Source of the DNA: Spirosoma foliorum | GTDB lineage: Bacteria > Bacteroidota > Bacteroidia > Cytophagales > Spirosomataceae | Direction: 5' to 3' | NCBI RefSeq assembly: GCF_014117325.1 | Contig: NZ_CP059732.1 | Span: 2,679,001 to 2,743,000, forward strand | DNA: 64,000 nt | Shown here: positions 8,555 to 17,908 of the stretch, piece by piece | How positions within the stretch are numbered: the stretch's first letter is position 1 | Layout of the letters: every line of letters begins with the position of its first letter | Program-made: the position numbers and the translations under genes | Notes under the pieces: model-generated | Seen by the model: only the letters and a program-made list of their open reading frames with translations | What the model was told of the DNA's origin: nothing | The model's database searches: none

Positions 8555-9325
8555 ATGGCACTAACCGAATTTGTTCTTTCCACAGGTTCTAACATAGCCG
8601 TAAATATTTTGTCGAATCGACTAGATACCTTTCTTTCTGATCGATTGCCGAGGGGCCAGCGATTGGCGTTATGGCGAGCTTCTTTACTGGCGAGTCCTAA
8701 TCAGTATTTTCGGATTTCCATCGCCTATCTATACCGCATTTATATAGATGGCGAATATTTACTGATTAAAGGACGTCGAATTGACCAATATCAACCAGTT
8801 GGCGGTGTGCGAAAGGTATACCCTTCTGCCAAAATTCTGTCTGAACTAGGGGTGCTTGACGACGATTGTCTGAAGATTGACGATATAAGTCGACATGATC
8901 TGCGTGTTCGCGTGCCAGCTCGCAAATTGCTTCGCTTTCTAACCTGGTATGAAAGTCGTGAGGACCGTGAAGTTGACCAACAGCGTGAGTTCATTGAAGA
9001 ATTAATTAGACCTGGCTTCCTGTCTGCCGATCTTTTCGTCCCTATAGCAACTCAATATCGGTACACGGTGCCAACCTTTCACTTTTCAGCTCATTTTCAA
9101 TGTCAGGAGTTACTTTATCATGAAGTGTTTGATGTGAAACTGAATTCCGAACAGGAGAAAGCTATGCGACAACTGAAAGACACTCCTTCCGATCAATACG
9201 TTTGGGTTGATGAAGAGAGTATTTTGATGTTAGGGCATGACAAACGATTAAAGCGCAAACCATTTCAGATTGGAGAACACGCTCGCTTGCTGATTAGTAA
9301 AGACTATAAATTGTTTAACCATTAA
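8555..9325 (+). CDS. Sa_NUDIX-like CBASS-associated protein
   Basis: This 256-residue protein resembles the SMODS-associated NUDIX domain. Residues about 57-90 read as NUDIX strands (IYIDGEYLLIKGRR, then YQPVGGVRKVYP). The catalytic REUXEE box of true NUDIX hydrolases is missing after the GG turn, so the domain probably binds a nucleotide signal rather than hydrolysing it. No transmembrane helix is visible, unlike membrane-fused NUDIX effectors. A small membrane peptide is encoded just upstream. It ends 12 bp before the CD-NTase gene. It is likely the sensor or effector of the CBASS-like system. Confidence 0.68.
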   Translation: MALTEFVLSTGSNIAVNILSNRLDTFLSDRLPRGQRLALWRASLLASPNQYFRISIAYLYRIYIDGEYLLIKGRRIDQYQPVGGVRKVYPSAKILSELGVLDDDCLKIDDISRHDLRVRVPARKLLRFLTWYESREDREVDQQREFIEELIRPGFLSADLFVPIATQYRYTVPTFHFSAHFQCQELLYHEVFDVKLNSEQEKAMRQLKDTPSDQYVWVDEESILMLGHDKRLKRKPFQIGEHARLLISKDYKLFNH

Positions 9326-9337
9326 ACACTCACCGTA

Positions 9338-10975
9338 ATGATACCTGCAACCCCATTTGCAACACCATCGGGTTCCGAATTTCAAATTAGTGATCTTGAC
9401 GACCTATTAAACCGTTTAGGGGAAAGCCTACAGTTAGACCCAACCCGCCGACGCTTAGCAGAAGAGCGCTATAAAACTGTCGCCGATTGGGTTGAACGCG
9501 ACGAAATGTTCTTTAAAACGGCTCTTCTGAATGTATATCCGCAGGGTTCCTTTCGAATTCGAACTACTGCTAAGCCATATAAAAGAAATGAATTCGACTT
9601 AGATTTTGTCGTCCATCTGGATTTTCTAACAGGTAAGAACTACGATCCCATGAAAGTTCTGGACCAGTTGGAACGTCGGCTACGTGAAAATGAAACCTAC
9701 AAAGGTATGGTTGAGCGGAAGAATCGCTGTATTCGGATTACCTATGCCAACGACTTTCATATGGATATTATGGTGGGCTGTCAGGAGACATACTACGAGC
9801 CCAACCGAATTATTGTACCTGATTGTAAGACAAAAGACTGGACTGCGAGTAACCCTATTGGTTATGGTGATTGGTTTACGGCTAAAGCGAAGTTGGCTCC
9901 TGAACGCCAAGAATTACTCCTAAAAGCTTTTGATGCTCGTAACATGCAAATCCGTGCAAGCGAAAACCTACCTGCCGAACTTCCGTACGAATTAAAGGCA
10001 CCGCTCGAACGGGCCGTACAGATTTTGAAACGCGGACGAGACGTATACTTCTACGACCAGGAAGAATTAGCCACGGCCAGTATTATATTGACAACATTAG
10101 CTGCCGAAGCTTATAGCGGGGAGTTATCTGTATTTGAGGCAATTAATCACATCATCAGTTATATTGAGCAAAAGCCACGCAATCTCTTTGGCCGAATTGA
10201 GCCTTTTTCTGTTCCGAATCCAGCCAATCCTAAAGAAAATTTCAGTGAGAAATGGTTTGAGGATCGTAAGCTTTTCGATGCATTTCTGGGCTTCATAAGA
10301 AACCTAAAACGAATTTGGGATTCAATCAAAGCATCGACAAATCTGACTTTGCGAGAGTCTTTACTAGAAGGAGCCTTTGGAGAAACTAGAATCAAACGGC
10401 TGCTTGCTGAACAACGTGATTACCGATTTAAAGTTGAGAAAGCTAATCGACTCATGCCTTTCGCGCAAGCCGCCGGATTAGGTACACTTGGGACTACATC
10501 GACTGTAAAGCCGACCTTTGAACCCGCTCCTGTACAAAATCAACCTGCTCGTCGGTTTGGTGGAAAGGCGTTTCCTTTGCATTCTACACAGTTCTCCGCT
10601 GGAACAAACTACCTTCAACAACGTTGGATTGAGCAGACATATCCTGGTGTATTTGCTTTTACCGTTCGAAATAGTACGCTTACGTGTAAGGGAAAGATTA
10701 GGCCAACTAGCGACTGCGAAGAGTATAGCTTGACAATTCAATATGTGCCGGGCATTCCCCCTCAGGTCTTCATCAATAGTCATCGAATAAAGCCAGGTAA
10801 TGACATTCACATGTATAATAACGGCGCTTTATGTTTACATTATCCACCAGATATTAAGTGGACTCATCGCACATCGGTAGCCGCTTATACGATACCTTGG
10901 ATTGCGGAATGGTTAGTGTGTTACGAATTTTGGAAGTTGACTGGTAAATGGGAGGGGGAAGAAGTGAAGCATTAG
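9338..10975 (+). CDS. CD-NTase (SMODS) fused to an E2-like domain
   Basis: This 545-residue protein begins with a CD-NTase nucleotidyltransferase. It has the GS motif at G70-S71, catalytic acidic residues D87 and D89 in FDLDFVV, and the third acid D143 in HMDIMVG. Helical PAP/OAS-like sequence extends to about residue 370. After a linker (about 385-410), residues about 425-540 resemble a ubiquitin-conjugating E2-like fold: a beta-sheet region (YSLTIQYVPGIPPQVFI), then HMYNNGALCLHYPPD with candidate active cysteine C499, then a Trp-rich helix. In short type II CBASS the E2-like protein is separate and conditions CD-NTase activity. Here both appear in one chain. No E1 or JAB gene is present. 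Confidence 0.78.
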   Translation: MIPATPFATPSGSEFQISDLDDLLNRLGESLQLDPTRRRLAEERYKTVADWVERDEMFFKTALLNVYPQGSFRIRTTAKPYKRNEFDLDFVVHLDFLTGKNYDPMKVLDQLERRLRENETYKGMVERKNRCIRITYANDFHMDIMVGCQETYYEPNRIIVPDCKTKDWTASNPIGYGDWFTAKAKLAPERQELLLKAFDARNMQIRASENLPAELPYELKAPLERAVQILKRGRDVYFYDQEELATASIILTTLAAEAYSGELSVFEAINHIISYIEQKPRNLFGRIEPFSVPNPANPKENFSEKWFEDRKLFDAFLGFIRNLKRIWDSIKASTNLTLRESLLEGAFGETRIKRLLAEQRDYRFKVEKANRLMPFAQAAGLGTLGTTSTVKPTFEPAPVQNQPARRFGGKAFPLHSTQFSAGTNYLQQRWIEQTYPGVFAFTVRNSTLTCKGKIRPTSDCEEYSLTIQYVPGIPPQVFINSHRIKPGNDIHMYNNGALCLHYPPDIKWTHRTSVAAYTIPWIAEWLVCYEFWKLTGKWEGEEVKH

Positions 10976-11134
10976 AATAATTTCGTCTATCTGTAATGTT
11001 TTATAAAATAGAAAGTTAAATAATGAGTAACATGTATTTCTGTAAGTAGTGTAGTAAAACATCTTCCAGAAATATGCGTGTCTGTAACTTTGTTAATTAT
11101 TACGAGCAAAATTCTTCTCGCTCATATACAGCCT

Positions 11135-11944
11135 ATGAGGTGTATTTTTTGTAAGCAAGATTCCTCAGGCTCTAGAAGTGTTGAACACATTGTTCCTGAA
11201 TCACTAGGCAATAAATCACATGTTTTGCCTACGGGTGTTGTATGTGATAGATGTAATCAATATTTCGCCTTGAAAATAGAGAAAGTACTTCTTGAGCAGG
11301 AGTTTTTCAAAAATTTGAGGCATCGTAATGCTATTGAATCCAAGCGAGGTAGAATTTCTCCCTCAGAGAAAGTTTTAGGTACTATAACTTTCTCTGAGGG
11401 AGAAATTTACATTTCGAATAAAGGGATGAATGTAGTTACTGTTGATCCTCTTTCCGCCCAATTCATCATGTCGGAATGGTAGATCACCTGATTGTTCCAT
11501 ATGTGCAGCGCCCTGAGAAAAATAACTCTCAGATTGCTAGATTCTTGGGTAAGGTAGCACTAGAATCGTTCGCGCAACGGCTATTAGACAATAAAGAGTG
11601 GTTGGAGCTCTGGATTAGTGACAATCAATTTGATTTGTTAAGAAATTACGTCAGATATAATCTTGGCATACATCTATGGGATTATCATGTCCGCCAAATC
11701 TAAGCTGAGGATGAAAAATTCTTTTACTCAGATGGAAGCTTTGTAGATATGGTTTTTTGAATCTGATTTTTTAGTTACAGATCATAAAGAAATATATTTT
11801 GTGCTGGCAATTAAAGGAATTGAGTTCACTATAAATATAGGTGGCCCTGAATTAGACGGTTATCTGGATTGGCTCAAAGAAAACACAAATAAATCCCCGC
11901 TTTATCGAGATAAAAAATATTGCTTCAAGTGCGCCTTTGCCTAA
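11135..11944 (+). pseudogene. Broken HNH endonuclease (HNH_5-like)
   Basis: The N-terminal fragment from the ATG at 11135 carries CIFC, an EHIVPESLG core and CDRCN: the zinc ribbon and HNH centre of the HNH_5 family. The frame stops at 11482 while the downstream sequence continues in another frame (11476-11703). It then returns to the first frame, with a stop at 11744, ending at 11944. Similar proteins are usually one chain of about 270-300 residues. At least two disruptions make a functional full-length product unlikely, although the 115-residue HNH fragment might still be made. A perfect 22-bp inverted repeat lies inside the first fragment. Confidence 0.7.
11353..11407. repeat. Perfect 22-bp inverted repeat inside the HNH reading frame
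   Basis: The arms at 11353-11374 and 11386-11407 are exact reverse complements around an 11-nt loop. The repeat is fully coding (around residues ISPSEKVLGTITFSEGEI). A perfect long palindrome within a coding region is not expected from protein constraint alone. Confidence 0.85.
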
Positions 11945-11948
11945 GAAT

Positions 11949-12230
11949 GTGTTTGGGAATTATCTTTTGCCAATCAAATGATCCGTTGCAACATAATCTG
12001 AATGTTGGCTAAGTACAGCCAGCAAACCGAAGACGATATCGTGTATTCATAATCTTTGACAATCCTTCGGAAGTGATTCGCCCAAGCAATAGTCCGTTCC
12101 AATACCCACCGTTTGGCTACGGGCACAAAGCCCAGAGGTGATTCAGGACGAGACGCTTTTTCAAAATCAAGGCTCCATCTAGCCAACTCTTGAGCGAAGA
12201 CACCATTATAAGGTTTGTCTTAGCCCCCTT
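11949..12230 (-). pseudogene. IS5-family transposase C-terminal fragment
   Basis: On the minus strand the translation includes FVPVAKRWVLERTIAW and the RRIVKDYE element. These are the conserved C-terminal catalytic region (ERxxxW...RRxxKDYE) of IS5-group DDE transposases. The 5' part is missing, cut off at about 12230 by the next IS fragment. Confidence 0.7.
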
Positions 12231-12745
12231 ATTAGTTAGACAGATTTTCTGAAAAGGTTTTGTCGTAAACCACCTCGGATTCCTCCCACTTTTGCCGGGT
12301 TGTTACAAATCCAATGGAACGGTGAAGCAGATGTAATTGTAATGGGAAAAATAACGCCGTAACGTCTTTTTAGCTTCGTAATAGCTGGAAAATTCATTCC
12401 GTTTAATGACATCGTATTCCAGAATGCTATGGAAGGCTTCAATGTAAGAGTTCTCCTCCGGTGTGGCCACGTGGGTGAACTCCTGCTTAAGCTCTGAGCT
12501 TTTCTAAAAGTTACGCACCGAATGAGCAATGAATTGACTGCCGTTATCATTACGCAGAATGACCCCTTTCAGTTGATGACTTTGGTTTACTCGTCGTAGC
12601 AGGTTGATCAGGTCAATTTGACGAATGCTGCCTTGGGACAGCCGGTCCAAGATTTTGCTGCTATAAACATCAAGGACCTGAACATATAGTATGTTCCGCC
12701 GTTCACCTTGTACCCATACGTATATCTTATGGCTCATACGACGCC
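12231..12745 (-). pseudogene. IS3-family transposase (OrfB) fragment with internal stops
   Basis: The minus-strand translation gives the rve core: YVWVQGERRNILYVQVLDVYSSKILDR-like sequence, then LRNDNGSQFIAHSVRNF containing the second catalytic Asp. After a stop it continues with a C-terminal part that includes THVATPEENSYIEAFHSILE with the catalytic Glu region. The N-terminus is missing. It is sandwiched between an IS5 remnant and a truncated Fic gene, so it is a decayed nested insertion. Confidence 0.7.
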
Positions 12746-13194
12746 GACGGAAATTTACTGTAGACGAAATTCTCTCAGAGCCATTCATCCAGGAATTACA
12801 TCGGCGTATGTTTGGCAGTGTGTGGCGATGGGCCGGTTCGTTTCGCAACACCAATAAAAATATCGGTGTCGATAAATATCAGATTGGCATAGAACTACGC
12901 ATGCTACTCGATGATTGTCGTTATTGAGTTGAGCATAAGACGTTCAGTCCAGATGAAATTGCGATCCGCTTTAAACATCGTTTAGTCGCCATCCATTGTT
13001 TTTCAAATGGTAATGGTCGTCACTCTCGCTTAGCAGCCGATGTCGTGATTGAACGTCTGTTTGGTGGTGAGATTTTTACCCGGAGTAGTCAGAACTTGAT
13101 TTATAAAGGGGAACCCCGTGCTGCTTATTTGACGGCTGTTCGAGCGGCTGACAAAGGTGATTATGATCTACTCCTAGCATTTGCTCATTCCTGA
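12746..13194 (+). pseudogene. Truncated Fic/DOC protein ('mobile mystery protein B'-like)
   Basis: From about 12746 the plus frame reads FTVDEILSEPFIQELHRRMFGSVWRWAG, then after an in-frame TGA (12925-12927, probably a former Trp codon) it continues to 13194. The Fic motif HCFSNGNGRHSR is intact in the second part. The sequence matches the Fic-like 'mobile mystery protein B' family, usually paired with an HTH partner that is absent here. The N-terminus has been replaced by an IS fragment, so the gene is broken twice. Confidence 0.75.
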
Positions 13195-13419
13195 TTGAAG
13201 GACAGTTTAGACGTCTTTTTTTGAGTCGTCATGGTGTTTCTACTCAAGATTGTCCTCTGCTTAAGGTCTACTTTATGGTTTCAGGACTGGCTTAATCAAT
13301 CAGTATAATGTACACTCAAGACCTGGCCTATCTGGTTGATAATAGCTAACTGGATTTTCAATCAGTAAGCTCCTTGTAGCTGGGTCGGTTCGCATTGTAT
13401 CAACCAGGTGTCGATCACA

Positions 13420-14020
13420 CTATGAGTACAACCGCACCGACTCTGTTTTTTTCTTCGAGGAGAAGTCATAAAAAAGCACAACGCTGAACATCACTTCGAT
13501 GAATCCAACCATAAGTGTAGTGACCAATGGTTGCATGTTTGTAATAAATAAACCATAAGCCGATAGGCCCAACAGACCTCCTAATACCCAGTATAGTTTG
13601 TTGCCATACAGGGTGCGAAACGTTAAGTAGCGGCCACCGATGATTAGGGCCATGCCTTGAAAAAAAACACTCGGGCCGTTGGAGTGAGAGTCCGTAGGCG
13701 ATTGGGATGGTCATCAGCATAAAAAAGATTCCCTCCATAGCCAGGCCAGTTAAGGGGTTGCTTTGGTGGGTTGGCACTCTGGTACCGCTTAGTCGGTCGA
13801 TCAGCGTACTAATGGGGTAAATGAGCGCACCGCCGACCAGGAGTGCCCAGATGGCCTGTTTAGTTGAAAATCTGTTGAGGACAACCGCTGTTGTGAGCCA
13901 GACAATTCCTGAGACAAGTACCCCCGTAGCGCCATTACGGAACTGGTCTCTCATGTGGGTTTGGGCTGCTGTTATTGACTCTAATGGGTTGTTGTGCTGC
14001 ATGGGTAAACGTACATTCAA
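13420..14020 (-). pseudogene. Frameshifted membrane protein (DUF7010-like)
   Basis: Two overlapping frames together make one membrane protein of about 195 residues. The first (from 14020, or more likely the internal ATG at 14002) contains the FRNGATGVLVSGIVWL opening typical of DUF7010-like proteins and several hydrophobic helices. It loses frame near 13665 at a run of eight A residues. The second frame (13653-13420) continues as MALIIGGRYLTFRTLYG with two more helices. The break at a homopolymer could be a real mutation, a phase-variable tract or a sequencing error. Confidence 0.6.
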
Positions 14021-14029
14021 GCTAAAATG

Positions 14030-14950
14030 ACCCTAAATTAATTCAATGGTTTCCAATCCTACAACCAAAACAGGCTTGGAGGTAAATCGGGATGGTGAAC
14101 GGTGGTTTATCAGATTGACCAGGTCAGCTTCATTCAAGGTAATACAGAATGATAACAGCCGTTTTTACACATCAAGGACAGCCTTATTTGACGCTTTGTC
14201 TAATAGGCCTAATGCGGTATAATTAGATCTTGAAGCGGTATAGGTAGAAAAAGGCGTGGATTTCTATTTCAAATTAATTTTCACTAGTGAATTCACTGAT
14301 TTATACAGTTTGTTCGCTTTCTGCTCTAGCCAAAACTGCCTAGCAATATTGTCTCACATACTGATTGAACTGGATTAGCTGGTCAGAATGCTGCAGCAAC
14401 GAATGAGCGGGTCCACTGGACTGTGGTAAACGATAAGGTAACCAATGAAATATGAAAATTCTCGGGAAACGCTCCCCACTATGAGACGATAAAATCTTCA
14501 TTCATCTGCTTCAAGAATAGGGCTTTTAAAGGAACAGTGAACTATAAAATTATCGGAGAAAATTGTAAGATGAAATCATATCTATCACAATTTGAAAAAA
14601 GGGTATTTTCCCCCTTGAAATTGAGAGGACGAGTTTAGAATTTTACTGGCTGAATGAGCATCCACAGTTATTATCAATGCTTGAGTGGATTAGTGAAAGC
14701 TACGCAAGTGCGTCCAGTATATCAAGCTACAAAATGAATACGAAGTGCTCCGCTAATACAGTGCTGAAAACTATGTAAATGTTCTTTCGGAAAAAGGAGG
14801 TTTGTTTCTTTATAGCTTAATAAGTAAATGATATTTTATCAAGGTTAAACTCGATAATTACTTGCACGTAAATGAGGTACAATAAATTCTCATATTTTTT
14901 CAATATTTACTTATACCCATTACCCTCTTCCCAAACCTCTAAAATCACAT
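14030..14950. other. Gene-poor stretch, probable decayed sequence
   Basis: About 920 bp carry no coding frame I can support. Parts look like eroded coding sequence, for example short open patches at 14520-14780, but nothing is recognisable. The last 150 bp are AT-rich and probably contain the tyrosinase promoter. A gggtattttcccccttg motif at 14601 resembles motifs at 57194 and 63472. Confidence 0.5.
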
Positions 14951-16567
14951 ATGGCTACATTCACGAGAAAAAATGCTTGGAATAATAACGGTACATTCGA
15001 TAATCCCGATCTATTGTGGTATGCAAAAGCCGTTCAAGTAATGCAATCCCGACCAATAAGCGACCCGACTAGTTGGTGGTTCTACGCTGCGATTCATGGT
15101 GAATATTTATTGCCTGCATCTATGATACCTTCGTCATTTCCCGACTACCAATATTTAAACTGGATAAATATATCATACATTGCAACTACTGCCAAAATAG
15201 ACAAGATCCCAGCCCAAAAATTGACAGATCTTTTTTGGGACCAGTGCCAGCATGCCACCTGGTATTTTTTACCTTGGCATAGGGGGTATTTAGTTTCTAT
15301 TGAAAATATTCTTCGCGATATAATAATAAATCAACTAAAAGGCCCTGAGGACTGGGCACTGCCTTATTGGAACTATCTAAACCAATCTACTCAAAATACA
15401 GAACAAAATATCCCTCCGGCATTCACAGATGTTAGTTTACCCGATGGTAAACCAAACCCCTTACATGTAGTAGAAAGGTATGGGTCAATAATAGAAATTG
15501 GTAATGCAGAAAATTCTGCAAATGATATATGCCAATTTGATACAATTTACAGTGACGGGTCTTCACCTGCCCCACTAGGACCAGGTGATTCAACAGGCTA
15601 CTTTTATAGTGGGGGTGAAACTGGATTCATGCATGAAGGCGGTTCGGAAACTGGAGATATCGAGATGAACCCTCACAATTTTGTTCATGGAATGGTAGGT
15701 GGTCGAAACAAGAAAAAGCAAACAGGCTTGATGGGAGTTCCTAATACAGCAGCTCTCGACCCCGTTTTTTATCTGCATCATGCGAATGTTGACCGAATGT
15801 GGGCAGCGTGGAATGAAACTGGGAAAAACGAGAATTCTTCTAAGCCTAGTTGGTTGGTAGGACCTTCTGCTCATGGTAATTCACGTTTTGCTATGCCTTT
15901 AGATTTAAAAGGAAACCCATGGTTTTATACTCCGGCGGACACTCAAAGTACAAATAATTTGAAGTATAATGGTACAACATATTCTTATACTTATGATGAT
16001 CTCTCGTTAACTTCTTTTGAAAAAGCCCCACCAAGTGAGCCTATGAGGATAAGTGAAAGATTTGCAAAATTAGGTATAAGAGATTTGCATAATGTAATTA
16101 AAATGACTAATGATCGAAAAACTGAATTAGTTGGAGCAAGCAGTGGAACCCTAAAAATAAAAAATTCAGAAACGCAAGCCACTGTTAAACTTAATACGAC
16201 AGCATGGGAGTCTGTTTCAAGGAGTTTTTTTATAGCGCCTATTCCGAGCATTCCTGATGAAGTTTTTCTTCAATTAGAAGGTGTAAATGGGGGTAGCGAC
16301 TCAAACTTTCTTTCTGTTTATGTAAATGAAAAGTTTGTAAAGTCAGTATCACTTTTTGGTCTCTTATCTGCATCAATGAAGAATAATTTTCATGGTGGTG
16401 CTGGCCTTACTTTCAAATTCAATATCACAAACATTATTGATGATTTGCATCTAGCTGGTAATATTGATATTGACTCACTAAATGTTCAGGTAAAGGCTAA
16501 AGACGCTTTACATAAAGGCGATGAAATTACAATTGATCGAATAGGGGTTTACCGTGTGAGTCAATAA
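14951..16567 (+). CDS. Tyrosinase / polyphenol oxidase family protein
   Basis: This 538-residue protein has both type-3 copper sites. The CuA histidines are probably H49 (AAIHG), H101 (CQHATW) and H110 (LPWHRGY). The CuB histidines are H242 and H246 (NPHNFVHG) and H276-H277 in DPVFYLHHANVDRMW. Family members oxidise phenols to quinones using O2. The C-terminal region (about residues 350-538) is beta-rich and resembles the C-terminal domain of plant-type polyphenol oxidases, which can shield the active site (LQLEGVNGGSDSNFLSVYVN). No signal peptide is visible. It leads a likely operon with a DUF2182 membrane protein 15 bp downstream. Confidence 0.9.
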   Translation: MATFTRKNAWNNNGTFDNPDLLWYAKAVQVMQSRPISDPTSWWFYAAIHGEYLLPASMIPSSFPDYQYLNWINISYIATTAKIDKIPAQKLTDLFWDQCQHATWYFLPWHRGYLVSIENILRDIIINQLKGPEDWALPYWNYLNQSTQNTEQNIPPAFTDVSLPDGKPNPLHVVERYGSIIEIGNAENSANDICQFDTIYSDGSSPAPLGPGDSTGYFYSGGETGFMHEGGSETGDIEMNPHNFVHGMVGGRNKKKQTGLMGVPNTAALDPVFYLHHANVDRMWAAWNETGKNENSSKPSWLVGPSAHGNSRFAMPLDLKGNPWFYTPADTQSTNNLKYNGTTYSYTYDDLSLTSFEKAPPSEPMRISERFAKLGIRDLHNVIKMTNDRKTELVGASSGTLKIKNSETQATVKLNTTAWESVSRSFFIAPIPSIPDEVFLQLEGVNGGSDSNFLSVYVNEKFVKSVSLFGLLSASMKNNFHGGAGLTFKFNITNIIDDLHLAGNIDIDSLNVQVKAKDALHKGDEITIDRIGVYRVSQ

Positions 16568-16582
16568 TCTAAAAATTGATCT

Positions 16583-17350
16583 ATGAAGCTTTCATGGAAG
16601 AATCGTATTACAATTAACCTTGTAATAATAAGCATAAGTCTTTTTGTTTGGGTTTTACTTCTGATCAATCCAGGTCATATAATGACAATAGAGCATTGTC
16701 ATGTTTCAACCTCTGGTCCATCGACTGCATCACTTCAAATGTTACTAGAAATGAATCCATTTTCATCGCAACTAATTGGATGGGGAATTATGGTAGTTGC
16801 AATGATGTTACCTAAATTAATTGTACCGATTCAATATATTTGTATACAAAATTTTAAGGAGAATCGCTTGTTAACTTCTTTACTATTTGTGTTTGGTTAT
16901 GTATCAGCCTGGATGCTTGTAGGTGTTTTTATGGTCGGTGCAATTATAAGCTTGAATCTGCTTCTGCCAATGTCCTATATACCAGCATTAGGCGTTTTTT
17001 TTATTGCAGTGATATGGCAATTTTCACCAATAAAACAGCGATGCCTTAATCAAGGGCACGATCATAGGAGGTTAGCCGTATTTGGATGGCCCGCATACCG
17101 TGATGCATTTTTATTTGGTTTAATGCATGGAACATGGTGCGTGGGCTCTGGTTGGGCCTTAATGCTTTGGCCTATGTTGTTGCCAAACGGCCACAATCTC
17201 GCTATGATCATGGTTACTTTCATTATGCTCAGCGAGCATTTGGAGCATCCACAAATTCCACGATGGCGCATTGATTTTCGTACCAAGTTGCTCCGAATAC
17301 TTGTTGCTCAAACTCAAATAAAATTGAAACAGGTTCAGGGCACGATCTAA
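16583..17350 (+). CDS. DUF2182 integral membrane protein
   Basis: This 255-residue protein has about six to seven hydrophobic helices. It carries the DUF2182 signature GWGIMVVAMMLPKL near residues 66-80 and a later HGTWCVGSGWALMLWPM segment. DUF2182 proteins are annotated as predicted metal-binding membrane proteins. Directly following a copper enzyme, it could take part in copper supply to the tyrosinase. That role is inferred from neighbourhood and the His/Met/Cys-rich helices. Confidence 0.8.
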   Translation: MKLSWKNRITINLVIISISLFVWVLLLINPGHIMTIEHCHVSTSGPSTASLQMLLEMNPFSSQLIGWGIMVVAMMLPKLIVPIQYICIQNFKENRLLTSLLFVFGYVSAWMLVGVFMVGAIISLNLLLPMSYIPALGVFFIAVIWQFSPIKQRCLNQGHDHRRLAVFGWPAYRDAFLFGLMHGTWCVGSGWALMLWPMLLPNGHNLAMIMVTFIMLSEHLEHPQIPRWRIDFRTKLLRILVAQTQIKLKQVQGTI

Positions 17351-17468
17351 TTTCAAAAGTAGATTTTGAAAAATTTGTGCTGACATTGATTTTACCCTTT
17401 TCGTCAGTTTATGCATTCAATATCATCCTACATTAAGCAAGATACCGAAACAAATACCTAAAAAACTT

Positions 17469-17876
17469 ATGAACAAAAAAAACATAAGCGGCATCTACTT
17501 ATACCGGAGCCTGATAAATAACAAGGTGCTACAGACCGAGTTTAATGAGCTAGAATTTGGCAGAGGTATCATGACCATTTCAGATGCAGATGGGACAATC
17601 AAGGGTACTTTCAACATGGGAGAAGGGTATGAAATGACCCTAAAAGGGACCATTTTCTCGGAAGATAAAAATTCGTTCTTGAGAATGACCGGCAACGGCA
17701 TACCGGGTACTGCTACCGACAAGTGGGTTTATGATTACGTTGGTCTAATTGATCCTATCTGGCCCAACGCTGTGGCACAAACTCCTACTATCACGGGTAG
17801 CGTGATACGAAGTGTAGATCATGGATCATCAAAAGCGGGCGTAACTGCAACCTTCTATATGGTCTTGACAACATAA
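17469..17876 (+). CDS. Small beta-rich protein of unknown function
   Basis: This 135-residue protein has alternating strand-like segments (GIYLYRSLIN, GIMTISDADGTIKGTFNMG, EMTLKGTIF, TITGSVIRS, GVTATFYMVLTT) that suggest a small lipocalin- or avidin-like beta-barrel. I do not recognise the family. It has no signal peptide. It follows the DUF2182 gene and lies 32 bp before a DJ-1/PfpI gene on the same strand. A ligand-binding role is only a guess from fold appearance. Confidence 0.6.
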   Translation: MNKKNISGIYLYRSLINNKVLQTEFNELEFGRGIMTISDADGTIKGTFNMGEGYEMTLKGTIFSEDKNSFLRMTGNGIPGTATDKWVYDYVGLIDPIWPNAVAQTPTITGSVIRSVDHGSSKAGVTATFYMVLTT

Positions 17877-17908
17877 CCTTTTTAAAAAGCTCATCCACAT
17901 AATTCACC

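Noticed and set aside
9684..9923. Open frame of 79 codons on the plus strand inside the CD-NTase gene
   Set aside because: It is a shadow of the CD-NTase frame with unlikely composition and no independent start signal.
10478..10810. 110-codon minus-strand frame inside the CD-NTase gene
   Set aside because: It is antisense to the conserved E2-like region and its composition is not protein-like.
12236..12550. 104-codon minus-strand frame in the IS3 fragment
   Set aside because: The recognisable transposase residues lie in a different frame of the same DNA, so this one is a shadow.
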